Positions 1 to 11,579 are shown, counted from the stretch's first letter. The stretch is DNA of 64,000 nt from Caproicibacterium lactatifermentans (GCF_013315815.1 NZ_CP046051.1:1-64000); one strand, 5' to 3'. Notes: generated by a model not told the origin, from the letters alone. Numbers and translations are program-made.

Positions 1-1317
1 ATGGATTCCTTCACAGAGGCCTGGGGGCTTATCTGCGACTACTGTAAAACTAAGATTACAGAGGTGGCCTACACCACCTGGATTTCGCGCATTGAGCCTG
101 TTAATCTGGACTTTTCCAGCGGGACCGCGGTACTGAAAGTTCCAAACGATTTTCACCGAAAAACCATTACCCACTACTACCTGGATACCATCAAAGAGGC
201 ATTCTGGGAAGTTTTCGGAACATCAGACATCAAAATTGACCTGCGCACCGATGAAGACCTTGCGCCTAAAAAACAGGCGGAAAGCGGTCAGCCGGGCGCA
301 GAAAACTATGAATATACGTTCGACACATTTATCGTAGGCCCCAGCAATAAGTTTGCCCATGCTGCCAGCATGGCTGTTGCCACAAAACCGGCTGAACTTT
401 ACAATCCGCTGTTCATCTACGGCAACTCCGGCCTTGGAAAAACACATCTTCTGTATGCCATCTGCAACGAAATTAAAAAGAATTCTCCTAATATGGATAT
501 TGTGTACATCAAAGGCGACGAATTTACCAATGAATTGATTGATGCCATTCAAAAGGGTACCACAGCTGAGTTTCACAACCGTTACCGCAATGCCGACGTC
601 CTTTTGGTGGATGATATTCAGTTCATCGCCGGCAAGGACTCCACCCAGGAGGAGTTCTTCCACACATTCAATACCTTATATGAGGCAAAAAAGCAGATTG
701 TTCTGACCAGTGACCGCCCACCAAAGGATATTGCTACCCTGGAAGAACGGCTGCTCACCCGTTTTGAGTGGGGTTTGACTGCTGATATCCAGCCGCCGGA
801 TTTTGAAACGCGCATCGCTATTATTAAGCGCAAGGCAGAGCTGCTGGGAATCTCACTGGACGACAATGTAAACGAATATATGGCCAACCGCTTGAAGGAC
901 AACATCCGCCAGCTGGAGGGTGCAGTCAAAAAAATGAAGGCATACCACCTTCTGAACGGCTATCCTCTGAATATCAGCACCGCACAGGCCGCTATCAGTG
1001 ACATCATTAACAATGACCAGCCTGTACCGGTCACCATCGAAAAAATCATAGAGGAAGTCAGCCGTACGTTCGGCACAACACCGGAAGACATCCGTTCCAG
1101 CAAACGCAGTGCCAACATCAGCAGTGCGCGGCAGGTCGCTATGTATGTTGTGCGTGAAATTACGCAAATGCCAATGGCGCGCATTGGCGCAGAATTTGGC
1201 GGACGTGACCACTCTACGGTCGTGTACGCTATCCAGCAGGTCGAGAAAAATATCAAGAAGAACCCCCGGATGCGTGCCACTGTCGAAGATATCATCAAAA
1301 ATATACGGGACCGCTGA
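1..1317 (+). CDS. dnaA: chromosomal replication initiator DnaA
   Basis: DnaA binds origin boxes, oligomerises with ATP and opens the origin to start replication. The 438-aa product has the full family layout: an N-terminal helicase-contact domain, a short linker around residues 85-100, the AAA+ core with Walker A GNSGLGKT (about residues 141-148) and Walker B LLVDDIQF (about 201-208), and a C-terminal DNA-binding domain with the family signature GGRDHSTVVYAI (about 400-411). Length is close to other Firmicutes DnaA proteins, with a short linker. The window starts exactly on its ATG, so its promoter and the upstream part of the origin are not visible. dnaN follows after a 303-bp AT-rich gap, the usual order at a bacterial origin. 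Confidence 0.98.
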   Translation: MDSFTEAWGLICDYCKTKITEVAYTTWISRIEPVNLDFSSGTAVLKVPNDFHRKTITHYYLDTIKEAFWEVFGTSDIKIDLRTDEDLAPKKQAESGQPGAENYEYTFDTFIVGPSNKFAHAASMAVATKPAELYNPLFIYGNSGLGKTHLLYAICNEIKKNSPNMDIVYIKGDEFTNELIDAIQKGTTAEFHNRYRNADVLLVDDIQFIAGKDSTQEEFFHTFNTLYEAKKQIVLTSDRPPKDIATLEERLLTRFEWGLTADIQPPDFETRIAIIKRKAELLGISLDDNVNEYMANRLKDNIRQLEGAVKKMKAYHLLNGYPLNISTAQAAISDIINNDQPVPVTIEKIIEEVSRTFGTTPEDIRSSKRSANISSARQVAMYVVREITQMPMARIGAEFGGRDHSTVVYAIQQVEKNIKKNPRMRATVEDIIKNIRDR

Positions 1318-1620
1318 TTTTTTATACTTATCAGTATTCATTTTTTCGTATATTTATTCGTCTATTCCTTGTATATTTTCATCTTTATTCTTCAACTTGT
1401 TTTCAACTTTCCCCACCGAGTTTTCAACAGCGCGTTGAAATGTGGATTGTGTTGATTCTTTTTCACAAATTCCAAACTGTCCGCAGTTTAAAATTTTTTC
1501 TCTCTTTTCGCAGTGTTTTCCGGGCCTTTTCCCGTCTTTCAACTTTTCCAAAGCCCTTACTACTATTTCTAAATCTATCTCTTTCAAATTATACTCTCAG
1601 TAAACGGAGGCTGTCCTTCT
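1318..1620. promoter_or_regulatory. dnaA-dnaN intergenic region, part of the likely origin
   Basis: This 303-bp AT-rich gap holds no gene. It contains repeated TTCAAC words at 1391, 1402, 1423 and 1538, and the reverse GTTGAA at 1434. Two sit inside longer nine-base words, TTTTCAACT (1400-1408) and TTTTCAACA (1421-1429), the latter matching 7 of 9 bases of the DnaA box TTATCCACA. The complement of 1441-1449 (CAATCCACA) also matches 7 of 9. The TTTTCAAC copies are about 21 bp, two helical turns, apart. No perfect DnaA box is present. The dnaN ribosome site (CGGAGG) lies near 1605-1610. The origin role is inferred from position and repeats. Confidence 0.55.
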
Positions 1621-2736
1621 ATGAAATTCACCTGTGACCGTCAGCTGCTGACGGAAGCTGTATTAAATGTACAGCGTGCTGTATCTTCAAAGAGTTCCAT
1701 CCCTGCCCTGCAGGGCATTCTATTAAAGGCAAAGCAAAATAGCATTTTCCTGTACGGCTACGATGCCGAAATGCTGGGAATGACTACGGAAATCCCCGCA
1801 GATATTTCCGAAATCGGTACAGTTGTTCTGTCCGCTCGTCTATTTGGTGATATTGTACGTCGTTTACCGGATGCCAGCGTACACATTGCGGCGGACGACC
1901 ACAACGTTACAACCATTCAAAGCGGACAAAGCCATTTTTCCATCGTCGGCATTCCTGCAGAAGAATATCCGGAGCTTCCCCACGTTTCCAGCGAACGGAG
2001 CATTCGCATTTCCAGCCAAGTCTTAAAAAATATGATTCGGCAGACCATTTTTGCTGTTGCCGAGAGTGACGCCAAGCCGATTCACACCGGCACCCTATTT
2101 GAAATCGGGAACGGAAAAATCCGTTTGGTCAGCGTAGACGGCTATCGTTTAGCTATCCGGGAAGAAATGGTAAGCAGTGAGGAGCAGGACCTTTCCTTTG
2201 TCGTGCCGGGAAAGGCACTGCAAGAAGTCAGCAAACTGCTGCTGGAAACTGACGAACCCTGCACCATACAGGTCGGAAGCCGTCACATTCTGTTTATCAT
2301 TGGCAGTTATACGGTCATTGCACGTCTACTGGAAGGCGAATTTCTAGATTATCGTGCAGCTATCCCGCAGACCAGCAGCACGACCATTACGGTCAAAACC
2401 AGCGATTTTATCGACAGTGTAGAGCGTGTTTCCCTGCTGATTACTGACCGGCTGAAAAGCCCAATCCGCTGCCTGTTTGATGAAGATACAGTTCGACTGT
2501 CCAGCTATACGCCTATCGGGCGCGCAAGCGACCAGTTCCCGGCACAACTGACAGGAAATTCTGTCGAGATGGGCTTTAACAATCATTATCTGCTGGATGC
2601 TCTGCGCAATGCTGAGGGAGATCAAGTGAAAATTGAGCTGAACGGTCCGCTTTCACCTATGAAGGTACTGCCGATGGAAGGAAACAGCTTTCTTTTCCTA
2701 GTGCTTCCGGTCCGCCTGAAAGCTTCTGAGGACTAA
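1621..2736 (+). CDS. dnaN: DNA polymerase III sliding clamp (beta subunit)
   Basis: The clamp dimerises into a ring around DNA and tethers DNA polymerase III and other replication and repair proteins. The 371-aa product aligns over its whole length with the family: it opens MKFTCDRQLL, has three similar clamp domains of about 120 residues each, and ends with the typical VLPVR motif near the C-terminus (LVLPVRL). Length is normal. The ATG is preceded by a good ribosome site. It lies directly after dnaA and before the S4-domain gene and recF, as in Bacillus and most Clostridia. Confidence 0.98.
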   Translation: MKFTCDRQLLTEAVLNVQRAVSSKSSIPALQGILLKAKQNSIFLYGYDAEMLGMTTEIPADISEIGTVVLSARLFGDIVRRLPDASVHIAADDHNVTTIQSGQSHFSIVGIPAEEYPELPHVSSERSIRISSQVLKNMIRQTIFAVAESDAKPIHTGTLFEIGNGKIRLVSVDGYRLAIREEMVSSEEQDLSFVVPGKALQEVSKLLLETDEPCTIQVGSRHILFIIGSYTVIARLLEGEFLDYRAAIPQTSSTTITVKTSDFIDSVERVSLLITDRLKSPIRCLFDEDTVRLSSYTPIGRASDQFPAQLTGNSVEMGFNNHYLLDALRNAEGDQVKIELNGPLSPMKVLPMEGNSFLFLVLPVRLKASED

Positions 2737-2777
2737 AAATTTTCTCTATTAAAACAACGATTGAGGATTAAAATAAT

Positions 2778-2993
2778 ATGAATAGGAAAATAATAACAAT
2801 TAGTACACCTTATATCCGTTTGGATGCGCTGCTAAAGCTGGCGGGGGCGGTGGACACCGGCGGCCGTGCCAAATATGTGATTCAGAACGGTGAGGTACAG
2901 GTTAATGATGAGGTTTGCACCATGCGCGGTAAAAAGCTGCACCCCGGTGACACGGCTTCCTATGGAGGCAGTATCTTTGAGGTAGCGGAGTGA
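2778..2993 (+). CDS. rlbA: S4-domain RNA-binding protein (YaaA/RlbA)
   Basis: This 71-aa protein is essentially one S4 RNA-binding domain: IRLDALLKLAGAVDTGGRAKYVIQ is split over residues about 11-34, followed by the domain's basic turn and a hydrophobic end. The family sits between dnaN and recF in Firmicutes and is thought to act in ribosome assembly; that role is known from the family, not visible here. Its stop codon (2991-2993) overlaps the GTG start of recF by four bases, so translation of the two is probably coupled. Confidence 0.9.
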   Translation: MNRKIITISTPYIRLDALLKLAGAVDTGGRAKYVIQNGEVQVNDEVCTMRGKKLHPGDTASYGGSIFEVAE

Positions 2994-4123
2994 GAATCGT
3001 TTCCCTTTCCTGCCGGGATTACCGCAATTTAGCGCCGCTCTGTTTTTCACCGAAGCCGGAAGGAAATGTCCTATGGGGGCAGAACGCCCAGGGCAAAACA
3101 AACTTGCTGGAAGCACTGTGGATTTTTACCGGCGGCCGCAGCTTTCGCGGTGCGAAGGACAGCGAACTGGTACGTCACGGCGCGGCAGGTGCACGGCTTC
3201 TTCTCTCCTTTTACAGTGAGGAGCGGGAGCAGTCTGCGGAAATCCGCATTGCCGGCGGAAGACGACAGGTACTTCTTAATGGCATTGCACTGCATTCTCC
3301 TGGTGAATTGGTTGGACACGTTTATGCGGTTATTTTTTCACCGGAACATCTGGCGCTGGTACGCGGCGGTCCGGCAAATCGGCGCAGCTTTATGGACGCG
3401 GCGCTTTGCCAGATGAAGCCCGGATATGCTGGAATCCTCAGCCGCTACCACCGGGCGCTTTCGCAGCGGAATGCCCTGTTGAAGGATATTCCTCGTCATT
3501 GGGAGCTGGAAGATACGCTGCCGATATGGGACGCACGGCTGGTGCAGGATGGTGAACGAATTGTTTCACAGCGGAAAGCGTTTCTCAGCCGGCTGTCTGT
3601 TTTTGCGTCCTCCGTGTATGCCGGACTCAGTCACGGTGCAGAATCCCTGCAGATTTTTTACCATGCTTCTGCACCAAATTTTGCAGACAACCTGCAAAAA
3701 GAGCATAAGCAGGATATTCGGCAGGGCTTTACCGGCGCGGGTCCGCATCGGGACGACATGGTCCTGCAGCTGAATGACAGTTCAGCCCGCTCCTATGCCT
3801 CCCAAGGACAGAAGCGCAGCATTGTACTTGCACTCAAACTGGCCGAAGCGCACATTTTGGAAGAATGCACCGGTGAAAAGCCGGCTGTCCTGCTGGATGA
3901 TGTCTTGAGTGAACTGGACAGTGCACGGCAGGACTATCTGCTGAATCACCTTTCGCAGTATCAGGTATTTATTACCTGCTGTGAACCGCAGCAGGCAATG
4001 AATCTGCACAGCGGTGGATTGTTTCGGGTAGAGAACGGAATGGTAACCGCTGCAGGGCCGGAAAAACGGAAAGGAGAAGTTTATGTATCTTCATCTGGGA
4101 CAGAACACGGTGATACGAAGTGA
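2990..4123 (+). CDS. recF: DNA replication and repair protein RecF
   Basis: RecF is an SMC-like ATPase that works with RecO and RecR to load RecA at single-strand gaps. The 377-aa product shows Walker A GQNAQGKTN near residue 30, an ABC-type signature region around SQGQKRS (about residue 266), and Walker B AVLLDDVLSELD near residue 300. The GTG start at 2990 overlaps the end of the upstream S4 gene as GTGA. The last 41 bases overlap the start of remB, encoding a short unconserved tail after the ATPase core. That overlap is longer than the usual 4-base couplings in this region. Confidence 0.97.
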   Translation: MRIVSLSCRDYRNLAPLCFSPKPEGNVLWGQNAQGKTNLLEALWIFTGGRSFRGAKDSELVRHGAAGARLLLSFYSEEREQSAEIRIAGGRRQVLLNGIALHSPGELVGHVYAVIFSPEHLALVRGGPANRRSFMDAALCQMKPGYAGILSRYHRALSQRNALLKDIPRHWELEDTLPIWDARLVQDGERIVSQRKAFLSRLSVFASSVYAGLSHGAESLQIFYHASAPNFADNLQKEHKQDIRQGFTGAGPHRDDMVLQLNDSSARSYASQGQKRSIVLALKLAEAHILEECTGEKPAVLLDDVLSELDSARQDYLLNHLSQYQVFITCCEPQQAMNLHSGGLFRVENGMVTAAGPEKRKGEVYVSSSGTEHGDTK

Positions 4124-4382
4124 AGATATCCTCGGCATTTTTGACATGGAAACTTCTACAATTTCTTCTTCCACGCGCGTTTATTTAGCAAACAGCGAAA
4201 AAGCAGGCCATGTTGTCAATGTTTCCATGGATATGCCAAAAAGTTTTGTCTTGTGCTGTCCGCCGGGCGGCCGGGAAACCGTTTACATTACCCCTATCAG
4301 CTCAGCCACTCTGCTGAGGCGCGCGAGCTTTGAAAAAGAACTGAGAAACGTGAACACTGACAGACAGGAGCCGATAAAATGA
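4083..4382 (+). CDS. remB: RemB/YaaB-like DUF370 regulatory protein
   Basis: The 99-aa product matches the DUF370 family: it begins MYLHLGQNTVIRSEDILGIF and has the conserved region with PKS and YITPISSATLLRRA. In Bacillus subtilis the neighbour of recF is yaaB/remB, a paralogue of RemA, which binds DNA and activates matrix and osmoprotection genes. Position after recF and before gyrB supports the RemB assignment. A strong ribosome site (GGAAAGGAG) lies inside the 3' end of recF. The C-terminal 15 residues run past the usual domain. DNA binding is inferred from the family. Confidence 0.85.
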   Translation: MYLHLGQNTVIRSEDILGIFDMETSTISSSTRVYLANSEKAGHVVNVSMDMPKSFVLCCPPGGRETVYITPISSATLLRRASFEKELRNVNTDRQEPIK

Positions 4383-5086
4383 AACAAAACAGAGGCCCAC
4401 GCTGCCCATACTGTGGGAAAAAAGTAAATCCACTGATTGCCTTTGTACTGAAGAACCGGGGGGAGTACCGCTGTACCAAGTGCAAAGGCATTTCAAACAT
4501 TCATCTAAACGCTGGTATTTACCGGCTGGCAGTTGTTATGGTACTGGCTGCAGCAGCAGTGCTGCTGATTGAAGAAGTCTTTGTGCGCCATTTTACATGG
4601 TACTCTCCGCCGCTGGTTTTTCTGCCGTTTTTGATTTTTTACCTGCTGTCTGCCCGTTATGTAGAATTACGCCGTCCAGTTATTCCACGGCGTCCCGTGA
4701 AAAGACGCGCGCCAAACAGCATTACCGGAGGTTTTACGTCCGTTTGTGACCACAAAGAAGAACCAACCGTCAGTGTGCCTTCTCTGTATGACCGCCCTGT
4801 TGCGGTATATGAGGAAAGCCCTGAGCCTGTCCATGAGGACCCCACTATCCAAATGGGACAGATTGACGAAATGTCACCAGTTCCGCCGCTTCGGACAATC
4901 AAAGCACAGAAACAAAAACAAGAAAAGGTACCAGAAGAACTGCTGCATCAGTTTGAGGAGAACCTTGGCGAAGAAGCAGAACCGGTCTTCTACAAAAAGA
5001 CAGATGCAAAAACTCCCTCCGGAAAATACCACAGTTACCGTGCCCCACTGGAAGAATCGGAGGAAAATCCGCATGAAAACCCGTAA
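4379..5086 (+). CDS. zinc-ribbon membrane protein of unknown function
   Basis: The 235-aa product starts with a two-knuckle zinc ribbon, CPYCGKK about residues 9-15 and CTKCKG about residues 32-37. Two hydrophobic membrane segments follow, at about residues 50-68 and 75-93. The remaining 140 residues are acidic, rich in Pro, Glu and Gln and probably disordered. The ribbon is likely cytoplasmic. The ATG overlaps the remB stop (ATGA). The next gene also encodes a zinc-ribbon membrane protein, so the pair may work together. I do not recognise a characterised family. Confidence 0.75.
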   Translation: MKQNRGPRCPYCGKKVNPLIAFVLKNRGEYRCTKCKGISNIHLNAGIYRLAVVMVLAAAAVLLIEEVFVRHFTWYSPPLVFLPFLIFYLLSARYVELRRPVIPRRPVKRRAPNSITGGFTSVCDHKEEPTVSVPSLYDRPVAVYEESPEPVHEDPTIQMGQIDEMSPVPPLRTIKAQKQKQEKVPEELLHQFEENLGEEAEPVFYKKTDAKTPSGKYHSYRAPLEESEENPHENP

Positions 5087-5384
5087 ACAGGCTTCGTGCT
5101 GCCCATGGTGCGGTGCACATTATACCCAGATGGAACGCTGCCGGGCGGCCCGCAAAAGCGGACATCTGCAGTGTCCGGTGTGCGGTCGGCTGATACACGC
5201 TTTCCGCAGCGGAAAACGCATGGCGGCCTTCATCTCTTTGACTGTGGCCATGTGTGTGTGTGATTTTTTTCTGCTGCAGGCAGGTGTTCCACTGGTTGGC
5301 ATCTGGGTACTGACAGCGGCGCTGGCAACGGTGCTTTGGTGTTTTCGCGGCTGGACGGTCGTCTTTGAAAAATCGCCTTCTTAG
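5073..5384 (+). CDS. small zinc-ribbon membrane protein of unknown function
   Basis: The chosen ATG at 5073 is preceded by CGGAGG near 5058-5063 and overlaps the upstream gene by 14 bp. The 103-aa product has two Cys pairs, CPWCG near residue 10 and CPVCG near residue 35, which form a zinc ribbon. Two hydrophobic helices follow, at about residues 49-66 and 70-88, and then a short tail. It has the same plan as the gene before it but lacks the long acidic tail. The reading frame stays open upstream of 5073, but no ribosome site supports a longer form. Function unknown. Confidence 0.75.
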   Translation: MKTRKQASCCPWCGAHYTQMERCRAARKSGHLQCPVCGRLIHAFRSGKRMAAFISLTVAMCVCDFFLLQAGVPLVGIWVLTAALATVLWCFRGWTVVFEKSPS

Positions 5385-5413
5385 CGGAAGACGAATTTAC
5401 ATACTAGAGTTGA

Positions 5414-7435
<2,022 letters not shown>

Positions 7436-7488
7436 CAAAAGGACACAGCTTCCACTGTGCGGCGGGTGTTTTCATTTGCCCGAAAATC

Positions 7489-7497
7489 TGGTATAAT
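7489..7497 (+). promoter_or_regulatory. extended -10 promoter for the gene at 7556
   Basis: TGG-TATAAT (7489-7497) is a perfect -10 with the TGn extension, 59 bp before the next start codon. No good -35 lies 17 bp upstream. It gives the small gene between gyrB and gyrA its own promoter. Confidence 0.6.
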
Positions 7498-7555
7498 AAA
7501 AACATATTCATTCGGTAAAAATTGAGGCCGAAACGGACAAAGGAGTTTATAGAGA

Positions 7556-8218
7556 ATGAGCGAAAAACAAATCGAGGAAGAGGCTGTAAAGCCTCCGCAA
7601 CCGGAGCAGCAGGACGCAGACGACGACGGCATCCGATGGGACGGCAGTGAGGCACGCATGGTCCCGGACGAGGATGCGCAGGCATATGAGGAAAAGATGA
7701 CTGCAGTCCGTATCCGCTATAAGCTGACGAAAGAGGAGCTGTGCCGTGCCCTTCTGCGGGAGGGCATGAACCGAAGCAAACGGTTTTTGCTGTGCGGCAT
7801 TTCCATTGTTTCATTTGTCGCGGCGGCCGCTTTTCTGGCAGAATTTAGTCTGCGGTCACTTCCCGCTATGCTGTTGTTTGTTGTGATGTTTTTGGTAGTC
7901 GGTATCTTTTCGGCTGTTTTTCCGCGGTTCGCTATTCGCAGATTTGTTCAGAAAAACTATGATTGTCAGGAGTATGTACTAAATATTTACCCGGATGTAA
8001 TAGAGGGAACCTACGGCAATGAAAAAATTTCCATTCCGCTGGATGGCTCTGCCTGCAGTATGCTGTACAAGGGACTGGCGCTGTTGCAGTATAGTGAAAA
8101 GTCCGGCAGCGGCCCCAAAAAGCACTTGTTGGTTATTCCGCTGCGCAGTGTGGAGCCGGGCGTTTTGGCAGACGTGGAGGCTATGCTTTGTGTCGGAACC
8201 CGCCGGGTTAGAAAATAA
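7556..8218 (+). CDS. YcxB-like membrane protein
   Basis: The 220-aa product has an acidic, charged N-terminus of about 75 residues, then two hydrophobic helices (about residues 79-96 and 100-121) ending in a basic turn, and a beta-rich C-terminal half with the pattern Y-x-L-N-I-Y-P-D-x-I-E-G and later LLVIPLRSV. That order of two helices plus a small beta domain matches YcxB-like proteins, a family of unknown function; the match is by pattern only. It lies alone between gyrB and gyrA, with its own extended -10 promoter. The ATG follows AAAGGAG near 7539-7545. Confidence 0.65.
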   Translation: MSEKQIEEEAVKPPQPEQQDADDDGIRWDGSEARMVPDEDAQAYEEKMTAVRIRYKLTKEELCRALLREGMNRSKRFLLCGISIVSFVAAAAFLAEFSLRSLPAMLLFVVMFLVVGIFSAVFPRFAIRRFVQKNYDCQEYVLNIYPDVIEGTYGNEKISIPLDGSACSMLYKGLALLQYSEKSGSGPKKHLLVIPLRSVEPGVLADVEAMLCVGTRRVRK

Positions 8219-8318
8219 ATCTGCTTTTTATACGGCGTGTTCCTGACACGGCCGTTGTTTCGCCGGACAGACCACAGCGGAACATTGTGTACATTGGTGT
8301 ACGGGAGGAAGTCCTTTC

Positions 8319-10883
8319 ATGGATGAAATACAAAATGAAAATAAATCAAAAATTATCGATGTAGACCTGGAAAAGGAAGTACAAAAATCCTTTATGGCAT
8401 ATTCTATGTCGGTCATTGTACAGCGTGCATTACCGGATGTACGGGACGGGCTGAAGCCTGTCCACCGCCGGATTCTGTACGCCATGTATGAGGACGGCAT
8501 TACACCGGATAAGCCCTATAAAAAATGTGCAACCACCGTCGGCGACGTGCTGGGCCGGTATCATCCGCACGGCGACGCCTCTGTGTATGACGCGCTGGTA
8601 CGTTTGGCACAGGATTTTTCCATGCGCTATATGCTGGTAGACGGCCACGGCAACTTTGGCTCCGTGGACGGTGACCCGCCGGCTGCTTACCGTTATACAG
8701 AATCCCGCATGAGCCGCCTGTCCGTAGAAATGCTGCGCGATATTGATAAGGATACGGTCGATTTTGGTTCGAACTTTGATGACAGCCGCAAGGAACCCAC
8801 GGTACTGCCCGGCCATTTTCCAAACTTGCTGGTCAACGGCTCCACGGGTATTGCGGTCGGTATGGCAACCAATATTCCACCGCACAATATGGGAGAAGTT
8901 CTGGACGGCGTCTGTGCCCTTATTGACGATCCGGATATCGGCCTGGAAGGTCTGATGCAGTACATTAAGGGACCAGATTTCCCGACAGCCGGTATCATTA
9001 TGGGCCGTGCGGGTATCCGTGCCGCTTATGCAACCGGACGCGGCCGCATCACGGTGCGTGCCCGCGCGGAAATTGTGGAGGAGAAAAACGGCCGCTTCAG
9101 CATTGTTGTTACGGAACTGCCCTATCAGGTCAACAAAGCACGCCTGATTGAAAACATGGCGGACCTTGTTAAAAACAAGCGCATTACTGGCATTTCCAAC
9201 ATTGAGGACCATTCAGACCGCAACGGCATGCATATTCTTATTACGCTCAAGCGGGACGCTTCCCCTCAGATTATCCTGAACCAGCTGTATTCTTACACCC
9301 AGCTGCAGACAACCTTCAGCGTCAATATGCTGGCGATTGTCGGTGCACATGGCAGCTACAGCGGCGAGCCAAAACTGCTGACCTTAAAGCAGATTTTGCA
9401 GGAATATGTGGCCTTTCAGAAGGACGTCATTACACGCCGGACAAAGTATGACTTGAAAAAGGCACTGGCCCGTGCGCATATTCTGGAAGGATTAAAAATT
9501 GCCGTCGATAATATCGATGAGATTATTGCCATTATCCGTTCCAGCCGTGACCGTGCTGCGGCGCGTGCGCGTATGACGGAACGTTTTGGGTTGGACGATA
9601 TACAAACACAGGCCATTGTGCAGATGCCTTTGGGTGCCCTGACCGGTTTGGAACGCAAAAAACTGGAAGAAGAACTGGCTGCCATAGAGGCAAAAGTGGC
9701 GGACCTGCGCGATATTTTGGCACACGAGGAGCGTGTCCTTGCTATCATTAAGGAAGACGCGCAGAATGTCAAGAAAAAGTTCGGCGATGAACGCCGCACC
9801 GAAATTGTTTCTGTTTCCGGTGAAGTGGATATTGAGGACCTGATTCCAGACGAGGAATGTGTGCTGACACTGACGAACTTCGGTTATGCCAAGCGTCTGG
9901 CGGCGGATACCTATCACACACAGAACCGCGGCGGACGGGGCATCAGTGCTATGACACGTCGGGATGAGGATTTTGCCAGTGAGATGTTTGTGTGCGGCAG
10001 CCATGATTATGTTTTGTTCTTTACCAATTTTGGCCGTGTGTACCGTCTGAAGTGCTATGAAGTGCCGGAGGGCAGCCGTACCAGCAAGGGTGTCAATATT
10101 GCCAACCTGCTGCCGATTTCACAGGGCGAAAGTGTCACCTCCATGATTCGTGTGCCGGAGTTTGACGATGAAAGTTATCTGTGTATGGTTACCCGCAATG
10201 GCATTATTAAGCGCACAGCGCTGTCCGCGTATAATACGGCGCGGAAGGGCGGCGTGATTGCGCTGGGTTTGGACGACGGTGACGAGCTGTGCTGGGTGCG
10301 TCTGACAAGCGGCGATGATGAGCTGCTGGTTGCTACCCATTTTGGTATGGCCATTCGGTTTAATGAAAATGATGTGCGTCCAATGGGCCGTGCGGCGCGC
10401 GGTGTTAAGGCGATTACCCTGAAAGAAAGCGACTACGTTGTCGGCATGAGTATCCTGCGGGAAGGCGGCCGTGTGCTGACAGTCAGTGAAACTGGCTTTG
10501 GCCGTCTGTCACCGATTGAAGATTACCGCATTCAAAACCGTGGCGGCAAGGGTCTTACGAACTACCATATTGATAAATATGGCTGTGTGGCCGGCATTAA
10601 AGTTGTGGACCTGACAGACGATATTATTTTAATTTCGGAGGACGGCATTCTTATCCGTATTCCGGCAGATTCCATTCGTATTTGTTCCCGTCCGAGCAAG
10701 GGTGTCAAAGTAATGCGGCTGAACGGCACCGACAAAGTTGTCACGCTTGCCCGTACAGAGCATGAGGAAGACGTGCAAATGGACGAACTGCCGGACAACG
10801 GTGACAATGACGATGAAACGGAAGGCGCTGACGATTCAGCTGAAACGGAAGACCAGCAGCCTGAAGAGCAGGAAGAAAACTGA
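8319..10883 (+). CDS. gyrA: DNA gyrase subunit A
   Basis: GyrA cuts and rejoins DNA in gyrase. The 854-aa product has the breakage-reunion domain with the catalytic Arg-Tyr pair at residues 125-126 (in AAYRYTE), the coiled-coil arm, and a C-terminal beta-pinwheel with repeated GGRG/GGKG turns, including the GyrA box near QNRGGRG that separates gyrase from topoisomerase IV. The last 45 residues are acidic. The ribosome site GGGAGGAAG is well placed. In the quinolone-contact loop the sequence reads [11 protein letters not shown], so the position equal to E. coli Ser83 is Ala and the next residue is Ser. Confidence 0.97.
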   Translation: MDEIQNENKSKIIDVDLEKEVQKSFMAYSMSVIVQRALPDVRDGLKPVHRRILYAMYEDGITPDKPYKKCATTVGDVLGRYHPHGDASVYDALVRLAQDFSMRYMLVDGHGNFGSVDGDPPAAYRYTESRMSRLSVEMLRDIDKDTVDFGSNFDDSRKEPTVLPGHFPNLLVNGSTGIAVGMATNIPPHNMGEVLDGVCALIDDPDIGLEGLMQYIKGPDFPTAGIIMGRAGIRAAYATGRGRITVRARAEIVEEKNGRFSIVVTELPYQVNKARLIENMADLVKNKRITGISNIEDHSDRNGMHILITLKRDASPQIILNQLYSYTQLQTTFSVNMLAIVGAHGSYSGEPKLLTLKQILQEYVAFQKDVITRRTKYDLKKALARAHILEGLKIAVDNIDEIIAIIRSSRDRAAARARMTERFGLDDIQTQAIVQMPLGALTGLERKKLEEELAAIEAKVADLRDILAHEERVLAIIKEDAQNVKKKFGDERRTEIVSVSGEVDIEDLIPDEECVLTLTNFGYAKRLAADTYHTQNRGGRGISAMTRRDEDFASEMFVCGSHDYVLFFTNFGRVYRLKCYEVPEGSRTSKGVNIANLLPISQGESVTSMIRVPEFDDESYLCMVTRNGIIKRTALSAYNTARKGGVIALGLDDGDELCWVRLTSGDDELLVATHFGMAIRFNENDVRPMGRAARGVKAITLKESDYVVGMSILREGGRVLTVSETGFGRLSPIEDYRIQNRGGKGLTNYHIDKYGCVAGIKVVDLTDDIILISEDGILIRIPADSIRICSRPSKGVKVMRLNGTDKVVTLARTEHEEDVQMDELPDNGDNDDETEGADDSAETEDQQPEEQEEN

Positions 10884-10915
10884 CCTGCAAAAAAATACCC
10901 GCTGAGGTGAAGCAG

Positions 10916-11464
10916 ATGATACAGACAGAAAAAACGCTGGAACAAAAGTATATGTACCACGGCCGAATCCTGCAGATGCACGTGGATAAAGTACAGCTGG
11001 AGGACGGCAGCGTTTCCGTACGGGAATGTATCGACCACCCGGGCGGTGTGTGTGTGGCGGCCATTACGCCAAAAGATGAAATTCTTTTGGTTCGGCAGTT
11101 TCGATACCCCTACCATGAGGCAGTGGTAGAGGTTCCGGCTGGCAAGCTGGACCGCCTCGGCGAGGACCCGCTGGAAGCGTGTAAACGGGAGCAGCTGGAG
11201 GAAACCGGCACGTCTGCGGAAACCTACCTTCCGCTTGCGGTGCTGTACCCTTCGCCCGGCTATACCAATGAAAAACTGTATCTGTATGCCTGCCGCATTA
11301 CCGGGCAGGGCTGTCAGCAGTTGGATAAGGGCGAGTTCCTGGATGTTGAGCGTGTTCCCCTGCGAGAGGCCGAGGCAATGGCTGCGCGCGGCGAAATACA
11401 CGATGCAAAGACGTATGCGGCGATTCTGCGTACAGCACAGCTGGTCAAAGAGGGAAAGCTGTAA
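10916..11464 (+). CDS. NUDIX hydrolase, probable ADP-ribose pyrophosphatase
   Basis: The product is close to Bacillus NudF/YqkG, which splits ADP-ribose to AMP and ribose 5-phosphate. The Nudix box lies around residues 78-101 and ends REQLEETG. Compared with the classical spacing it carries one extra residue between the first Gly and the first Glu. The flanking family motif LVRQFRYP and the downstream SPGYTNE loop are present, the latter typical of the ADP-ribose subgroup. I prefer the ATG at 10916, which has GAGGTGA six bases upstream, over the in-frame GTG at 10907, giving 182 aa. It sits 32 bp after gyrA. A strong terminator follows. Confidence 0.85.
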   Translation: MIQTEKTLEQKYMYHGRILQMHVDKVQLEDGSVSVRECIDHPGGVCVAAITPKDEILLVRQFRYPYHEAVVEVPAGKLDRLGEDPLEACKREQLEETGTSAETYLPLAVLYPSPGYTNEKLYLYACRITGQGCQQLDKGEFLDVERVPLREAEAMAARGEIHDAKTYAAILRTAQLVKEGKL

Positions 11465-11528
11465 CCGAAAACCGCTGGAAAGGTATTTTTGCAGGTTAAT
11501 GGAAATACAGAGCTTTTCATGAAACACG

Positions 11529-11579
11529 GAGCAAAACAGATGAGGGCTTTTCCGGCCTTTGTTTGTTTTGCTCTTTTTT
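11529..11579 (+). terminator. terminator after the NUDIX gene
   Basis: A perfect 10-bp stem, GAGCAAAACA (11529-11538) with TGTTTTGCTC (11564-11573), is followed by six T residues. The loop is 25 nt and holds a smaller imperfect hairpin. It separates the gyrase and NUDIX genes from the flavoprotein operon. Confidence 0.8.
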
